A stretch of DNA of 64,000 nucleotides from Gymnothorax reevesii (lineage: Eukaryota; Chordata; Actinopteri; Anguilliformes; Muraenidae): positions 120,861,947-120,925,946 of the forward strand of contig CM056573.1 of NCBI GenBank assembly GCA_029721435.1. The letters run 5' to 3'. Made by a program: the position numbers and the translations under genes. Shown piece after piece: positions 37,101 to 46,100 of the stretch (positions within the stretch are counted from its first letter, which is position 1; every line of letters starts with the position of its first letter). The notes beneath the pieces are model-generated. The model saw only the letters and a list, made by a program, of their open reading frames with translations, ran no database searches and was not told the DNA's origin.

Positions 37101-40100
37101 TTTCATCACAAAACAGAGTTTACAACACTGAAAATATGGCTTGTACATTCATTACCATAGTAGTAGCTCTATAAGGCTGCTGCACGTATGACTGGTGTGG
37201 ATATAGTGCCATAGTGATTGCGCATTTGAATGTTTAATGCTGCAGTAAAAATATTTAGATCTGTCAGCTAAATAATTATGCTTTGCTTTGCAAAAGAAAC
37301 ATTAGCTCAAAAGATCAATGCTAGTAAGCACTTTACTGGCATAGCCAAAATTTCGAGGCATTTCAACTCATAGTTCTTTATAAGGGAAAAATTAAAGGAC
37401 TGAGTGAAGCGCACCAGTGCGCATGTCAAAGCGCAGCACTGCTCAGGTCATAGCACAGTTATAAATAAAACTGAACCTCTGGCTGCAATTGAACATGATG
37501 GCAAAGAGAACCATTTCAGCTATTCTCAATTCATCTAGATCAGTGCTTCTCAAATCTATCCTCGAGCACCACAAGTGACAAGCGGAACTCCAGGAGAAGT
37601 TTGAGGGTGCTTTCATACTGGCCTCATTTGGTTTGGTTGAACTGCACCAGAGTTCGTTTTCATTCTTGGTGCGGTTCATTTGGTTCGGCGTGAAAGCACC
37701 AATCGTACCAGGAATCGCGCCAAAAGCGTACCAAAACAAGCGTACCAAGACCGCTTCCTCGTGGCGGTCTCGGTACGAGTTCAAACAAACTCTGGTGCAG
37801 TTCGTTTCGGTGAGAACGCGAACTGACCTAGATCAGACCCAAGCGCTATAAAAACGTGGTATTTTGGTCTAAACCAGCTATCGTAGTGAGGGATGCAGTG
37901 CATTTTGGGATGAGGATGTAAATTACAGGCCTGATCTGACCAATTGAAGACAACTTCAAGAAATACGTTCTGAGACATATCTGGCCAATGGGTTATAGGA
38001 ATGTACTCACGTGACTTGTTTTACGAACTCATCAATCGATTCGCAGCAAAAAAAATGCGGTGTGAATGGGGACCAAACCAGCCAGCAAATATTGCAATAT
38101 ATGTTTTTGCACTTGGTCTGGACCAACTGAACCAAACTACCAGTGTGAAAGTGCCCTGAGAAGCACTGATCTAGAGGAAGTTTGTGCCGCATGTCTAAGG
38201 ATATGATTTCCTCTCTATAAGGCACAGACAGGGAGTGAAGAGCAGTTACAGTACAAGCTTCATATCAAGCTGTATGGCCTTTCACATTTCACAAAATTGA
38301 CATAATTTAGTTCTTCTGGAAATACAGGCATTAGAATGTACATTTCTTTTTGTAACATGCTGCAAAATGTCAGCCCTTTTTAGTAATGATATCATATTTA
38401 GCTGGGGGGAATTCCATGGCAAATATTGTCTCTCCCTCGGTTCATATCATGCAGACGAACTGCAGAAGGAAGTGCCTGTGCACATGCGTCAAGTCTGAAG
38501 CTGACGAGGGACCAGACCCATTTCTGTTCATTTGGCATAACTCATCGACAAAATCTCTGCACTATAGCCTTGAATTATCACCGAACTGATGGATTTGTCG
38601 CAACAGACAGACGTATGTCGGTTTTAAATTAAATATATACAACTACGACATGCTATGCAGTAAATTGACATCTTTTCAAAATTTTCGGTTGATTCAATCG
38701 GACCTTCTGTCAGTTTGGTTTGAATTTCGTTCCCAGAGCAATTTGGGGGAAGCCCCCCCGTGATCTATGACGTCGCCAAACGATATGGGTCACGTTTGTC
38801 AGGCCGGGTAATTTTCTGCCCATGTGCCTTCAAAAAATAAAATTACTCTAGACAGCACAAATTTTGATCAAATTAAAGTGCAATGTTATGAATCCTTTAT
38901 TTGAATACTGAGAAATAAAATCATAGCGGTGCCAAAGAAAATTATTTAATGACTTCAATGATTGAAAAACTGAAGGCCACACAGCTTTCATCATACTGTT
39001 TTTTTATTACCACTCGCCATTTCAGTGAAACTCCTGGGTTAAAATCCCTCCTGCATGACGACTTACACTACTTTTCCATGACAAAGCAGGGAAAATGTGC
39101 ATGTATCATGGGGATGAGAGAGGGGGAGAGAGGGAGCGGAAAAAAGAGAGAACTAGAGACAGAGAGAGAGAGAGAGAGAGACTCCTTGGCTTGGCGAAGG
39201 CTGCTTGTTTAGTTTGCGTTACTAAAGCAAGAGCATTCCAGGGGTTTTAAGGACTACCAGATGGCCGCTCTCCCTCTCTCTATTCTACTGCCCTGTCCTT
39301 ATACAGCCATGGGACCGTAGCCTAGCGCAGCCCAACACAGCTAAGCTCAGCCAAACCCAACCCCGATGCCACCCAACACATGGGAGGGTCTCCAGCAGCC
39401 ACACAAGGGAGGGGCGAGGTGCCACCTCTGGAAGGGGCGACTCCAGCATTCCACAATCTAATACCCCACCCCCAGCCACTACTCCCTCTGCGCCCCCCCA
39501 CACCACGTTTCGGCCCCCGCGAAACCCACGGCGCTTCATAGAAAAACTGCTCACAGCCATGTAGGGAGCTTTCAGATGAGAATGCTGCGCTGCGCAAGGC
39601 GCCGCGTGTATACGCACTATCGCAACAGCGATGGGGAATTAGCAAGAAATGGTGCAGTTTGGGCGTGTAATCAGGGCTCTGCGTAAACAGGAAGTCGTCT
39701 TTTTGCCGCATTAAATCTTTCCAGACCAGTCATCAGCCAGCATGGGACAGCTAGCTTTAGATGACCGGTTTCTTCCATTGCATATAAATTATTTAATGTT
39801 TGAGATTATGAAAGGCATTATGATCAGTGTCCTTATAATGCAAAAATCATTTTTTAATCCAGGCGAGGAGCCTAATTTTGACCATTAGACTGATACAGCA
39901 GCAGTTTGAATGTCAGTGTTCAGAGTCCTATACAGTATTCCAAGGAATGTGTCCCTTTCCGTTACCCCGAGGGCTCCAAGCTCACCTAACAGTGCTATAC
40001 ATCAACCAGAAAGAAAATACATGAATGACGCCACATAATTTACCCCCTATTTCCGTTAGATTTATAACAGTTTAGGGCCCAGTCAAGTGGGCACTCAGGG

Positions 40101-43100
40101 AGCAAACGTGCCCCTCTGACCAAAAGGTAAGCAAGCATTCTCCAATTTTTGTTCCCCGCCCTAGCAACACATTGGAGAAACAAAATAAGATGGATGAACG
40201 ATTCCCCACCATTGCTCAGATGAAAGGCAGAGGACTGACTGGTGCTGAAGCCCTGATGCAAGAACTGGGCAGAGCGATGGGTAGGTGGTGCTCTAGCTAC
40301 TGTACCAGAGAAGGAAAGTTGTGCAACTCCCCAGTATTACAGACCATTACTGCATCACACAGAGCAGTAGATCTTTCTTTCTTACAGGCTTCTGAATGGC
40401 AGTCAGGCATAGCTCCACTGATAACGAAACAATCGCTTCTTAGTAGTCTCGCCCAGCATCGAGTCCCACGAATCATAGGATACAGACGATGAAAAGACTT
40501 CGGAGAAGATGTCAAGCCCACGTTTTGCTCGGAAGAATTTGCACAATAGACCAATCTTGGTCTTGCCAGGTAAACTGTACATTCCACTGTGAATGCGATC
40601 CTGACCGAGTAGTTTGATGAACAGAATCACTGGTGACATACAGGAGAGTCCAGATTCTAAAAAGCCCTGCATTTCTCCATTTTTTTAAATGTTTTACAAT
40701 TACTCAATCAGCCTCTGTTCTTTTGCATATTAAATTAGCAGTGTCAAAATTACTGCACATTCAGAACTTCAAAAAGCGTCATCAGAACACACTGAATTTG
40801 TTCGACCGCAAGTCATAATCTGATTTCATACTTGTCAATCTGTCTTCGTTCTGCATTGTATTTATACATTTTAGTTACTCAGGCATTATGTTTTTAATAT
40901 TAAGGGGTTTTCTATGGAAATTCAAGGATTCAAAATGCCATTTTGGCTCCTTAGCTGAGAAAGCCTCCCTACAAAAATGACCAGCTGTTTTGCAAAGGCA
41001 TCCAGCTCGTTTTCTTCCAGCTTTTGTGGAGCAAGTGCTAGTACACTGGAAAGAGTCTGGGCATTATCCTAAGCAAACAGGAAGCAAATAATCAGGACTT
41101 CATGTAATCCAAAGAAGTAGCTTACGCATTCGAAGTCAAAATATAGCTAAAATCTGACTGAAAAACTGTGGCCAAAATTTAACACGGACCCTTATCGCTA
41201 ATGAGGTGCCTTGGTCTGCTCATTTCTGCAGTTTTCCGATGGAAATTTGTATTAAAGTCTCCAGTGTAACAACAATCAATATGGCCCAGCGGTTCATGGC
41301 CCTGTTTGCTCATTTATATCTGTCAAACCGGTGCATGCGCAGTAATCGTGACACAGCTCCTTTAAATCCTAGAGTTAACTGGCCCCCACTTCCTAAATCC
41401 AAAGGCCTTGGATTCATACTTCATACATCTAAAGGTCTACATTCCATTGTTTCCTAAATCCATCAGTCTAGGTTCCTCTACTTTCAAAATCCTGTATTCC
41501 ATGCTCCTTTTCTTCCTACATACAATGGTCAATGCCCCACTACCTCCTAAATCCTATAGTCCATATCGCTCAGTTTACTGAATCCTACAGTATTTCCCTC
41601 CTTCCAAAGCCCATGATCCTCCACTTCCTACAGCCAACAGCCCTGATTCTCCAGTACTGAAATGCAACAATAGCTCCCTTTAAAGGCATGACAAGAAAAC
41701 CAGACAAGCAGAAATAAATAACTTCACACTCTAGCATTGGAAAGTCCAAACTGTGACACCATTACCAAACTGAAGAATCAGATTGGCCATCACCGAATTG
41801 AAGAATTAGGCCAGCTGCCATTAACATTAAATCAGTCTGCTGCGCAAATTGGCTTCAAATGAAACTAGCATCGAAGGAGCCCCAACAGCTCATCCTCTGT
41901 AGCACCTCGTGCTTGCGAGGCGGCAAGTCACGCACAAGTCATTCTGAGTGACCTAGATTTCCGTTCTCTCCGAGCCTTAAACTCGCACAACCCTGGGCTT
42001 TGAGACGAGCCTCACAGGAGTGTGAGAGCTTCTGAGTTTCTCTGTTCAAGACTATAGAGACATTTCTAAGAAGGACAGTACCAAGTTAACAGAGAATTTT
42101 CAAAAATACCGTTCAAGAATAAAAAAAAAAATAGGCGTGCAATGCACGGAATACCCCTCAGCCCGATGTCGAAGTTTTTGGAGACGCCCGCCTTCCCGCC
42201 CGCCCAACCCCACAAAGGATAGCAATACCCCGTCAGCCTTGAGGGCTGAGGGGTAAAAAGTATAAAGTGACTAAAAAGACCCATCTTAGTAGGCATTCCA
42301 AAAAACAAAAAAAAAGTACTGCTTTATAACCACTACAGTGCCAGCAATAAACCAGATTGGGCATCCAGTCCAAAATGGATAACAGCGGGTGAAGTTCATA
42401 GACCTTGAGCCAAGTCAAGCCCTTAGTAGAGTCACTGGGAAGTGACAGACAGGCAATTAGCTACAAGCTGGCCAAGCCTTGTTTACCAATGAAAATAAAA
42501 AATGAGCTTAACATTTCATGGTCTAAAACCACCCCGGCCTTTCCCATATATTAATCCTTGCTGTCAAAACACAGTTCTCTTTCCCCATTGCACCACAGAA
42601 AACGCCCAGTGTTTGCCTGGCACTACGCTACGGAGCAGCTATCTGCATGCATCCTGAAAGGCTAGTCAAAGTTGTGGAATTTCAAGTGCCCAGATTTGCA
42701 TACATGAAGTGACAGATTGGGAGTAAAATAGTTATTGTGGGGTGAAACAGCCTAAGCCTCACAGTGGAAGGTTCTCGAACACATCAACAGCATAAAGCCG
42801 CTCACTCGAGACCACATAATACCCAAAAAGGATGGGAGAGAAAAAAGTCGTCCAATTCTTTACAGTGAATCAATCTTTTTGAGGGAACAGAGAAATAAAT
42901 CCGAGCTGCAAACTGGAGCGTTTGTCTCAGCCACAGCTGCTGGGAGGATTCAGAGCTCAGCCTGTCTGACTATCATGCCAGTTGGACTGGACAGAAGCTT
43001 CCGGAGCCTATCAGGCTTCCAGCGCTGCGATCCTAACGAGGGAGGTGGGGGAGTCACAGGAAAACGTCAAATTAAAAGTCACCGAAATGCACTCGGACGA

Positions 43101-46100
43101 CATGAAGAAAGTGCACAATTTCTGCTGTGAGAGAAGTTGAGATGTATCCAAAGGCACACCGATTCATATACTGAGCTTGTGTCATTCCATTATAGAGAAG
43201 AAAGATGAGGAGGTGTAGTAGGCTCTTACAAGAGTGACGCCTACTAGTCACTTAAACAAGGACTACAAATGCTGTGCATGGCCCTTTCCAGCCACCACGA
43301 CTCCACAGTCTGTACTCAAGCACGTGTGCAGTCAGCCAAGATCAATTTGTACTCCAGTTCTGCGAAACTTAAACACATTATTCATGCCACAGAGGCAAGC
43401 ACGTCAAACATGGATTAGAACAGGACGTCTGTTTCTGTTCATCCGCAATGTGACTGCAAACGCCTCGTTTTCAAGGCGAGGCTCGTTACTGACATTCCGT
43501 GGAATCCATACCAGACCTTTTGCACCATTAGTTCAATAAACAGGAGTCAATTCAGAGATATTGCCTCCTCCCCACTCCTTTTCTCAATCATATAAAATTC
43601 CTGCTTGCACATTAATGGCATGGCTGCACTAGCCGAATGCCAAGATCAACAAATACAGGCTGTAACAGTCGTGTTCTTTCTGAACCTCAGCCAGCGAAAC
43701 AACCAACAGGTGCCCTAAATAATGATGTCATACATTAAAGCCCTCACACCTGCCACCGTCAGCCCGGCCCAGTAGGCCACCGAACACAATGTTCACCTTT
43801 AACCAGTCGTTCACGCAATGAATGCTGGCCATATGCAGGTATTGATGGAGACACAATATTTAATTGTTGCCTGATAAATATAGAACTGTTTTGACACTAG
43901 CCCTATTCAGACAGAGTGACTACGCCGGCTCTGAATCGCCTCTGCAACCCCTCTACTTTCTATCTGAATGGTGCAAGGCCTCGAAAAGGGGTACGAAAGT
44001 GAGCCGGCCCAAAAACGCCTCCTGATGTGTTTCAGGACGGGCGAGGAAAGAGTGGCTGATACGCGTCACCCTCTGTCTGAATGGGTTAAGCCGATGCTAC
44101 TACTCGTAGCCCAGTGATTCATACACAAGAGGTCAGAGTTCACCAACTTTGTGCCGAAAATGTAGTTCACACTAATTTTGCAGGTGCAGTGGCTTCTTGG
44201 TATGAAAAATGCAAGTAACTTTGCGACCTTTTATTTTTAACTGTTCAGTTTTCGTGTGAACACCGATTTCGCGGTAATGTAAATAATTTGTTATTCTCGC
44301 CGATTGTGGTGTTTGTTTAGAAGCACCGGTGTTGGAAATAGTAACATATTTAGCCTCAATCAATATCGAATAAAATCAGAACCTTTTCGGCTTACCGTAA
44401 TGTTTGGGTACCGAACCATTCGGGTGCAAAACATCAAGCTTAAATTCAGTCAAGAAATTTTAGAGTTTAATTTCTAGCGCTGCTGTACATGGTAATAACA
44501 TAACGGTGGCAGCTATGATACTGATGACACTCCTACAAAATGTTTTTCGTAACCAAGCTAAAAATATAAACCAGTTGAAAACCAGATGGAACATTTAACC
44601 GTCAGGGTTACAGTTTCAACCGCATACAGTCTACACACTTCATGTTCCAGTATCGCGAGACGAGCGGAGTTCTGAAAGTATCTGCCGTTATGGCAATGAC
44701 TCTGCCTTTCTGGTTGCAGTGTGAATGGTTCAAGACGGCGAAAAGGCGCAGTTGCTACGCCTATTTTTTGCTGTCTGAAAGGGGTTTCCGGATTCAAGAC
44801 TGCTCTGAACTGCCTCAGATACGCTTTTTTCTATCTGAAAAAGTTGTTTGACACAGTCAAAATGGCACCGTGAAGAAAACAGGATAGAAATCAATTTCCA
44901 CTTCAAAACCAAGGGCGTATCAACCAAGGCCACAATAATCAATCAAATTGGGACAAACAGGACATAGTACGACATGACCACAGATAGTCCTTAGTGCATC
45001 TGATTTAGTAAACAAAAGGCTCTCGCCAAACAAGAGCCTGACCACACACTGGGCAAGATTATAAACAACTCCTGTTTCCTGCACATGCTGTCAATACAAT
45101 AAGACCGAACTCCGAGAAGGGCCAAAAAAGGAAGAAGCCAAAGTGGAGGGGGGCTAAAACAGGAGGGGGGCAACCCAAGGTGGGGGCAGAACAAGACCGG
45201 CCCATCAAGAGAGGGGCTAAAACAGGACAAGGTCAACATCGGGAGGGGTGAAAATTGGAAGGGCAAAATTCAGAGAAAGGCCAATGCCAGAGGGGATTAA
45301 CACAAACAGAGGCAAAAGCAGGAAGGCCCCAACATAGGAATGGACCAATACAGAAAAGGGCTGACTCTGAGTGAAGTTCGAACGGGAAGGGACAAAGTCA
45401 GACAGGGGATTAACACAGAGGGCCAAATTCTTAAGGCAGGGTTACCAAATCTAACCCAGAAAAGGGAGGAGTGAGTTCAGGCTTTCATTCCGGCCATGCA
45501 GTTACACACCTAATTCTATACTCAACAAAAATACAAACGCGACACTTTTGTTTTTGCTCCCATTTGTCATGAGATGGACTCAAAGAACTAAAATTCATTC
45601 CAGATACACAATATTACCATTTCTCTCAAACATTGTTCACAAATCTGTCTAAATGTGTGATAGTGAGCACTTTTGCTTTGCTGAGACAATCCATCCCACC
45701 TCACAGGTGTGCCACATCAAGATGCTCATCAGACACCATGATTAGTGCACAGGTGTACCTTAGACTGCCCACAATAAAAGGCCACTCTGAAATGTGCAGT
45801 TTTGTCTCAGCAAAATGCCACAGATGGCGCAAGCATTGAGGGAGCGTGCAATTGGCATGCTGACAGCAGGAATGTCAACCAGATCTGTTGCTCGGGCATT
45901 GAATGTTCATTTCTCCACCATAAGCCGTCTCCAAAGGAGTTTCAGAGAATATGGCTGTACATCCAACCGGCCTCACAACCGCAGACCACGTGTAACCACA
46001 CCAGCCCAGGACCTCCACATCCAGCAGGTTCATCTCCAAGATCGTCTGAGACCAGCTACTCAGACAGCTGCTGAAACAACTGGTTTGCATAACCAAAGAA

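Larger units (their letters stand above)
38175..45100 (-). other. fermt2: fermt2 intron, middle
   Basis: No gene recognised. It contains a degenerate tandem array (41380-41660), a short GA run (39163-39181) and a possible MITE (43905-44855). Confidence 0.5.
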
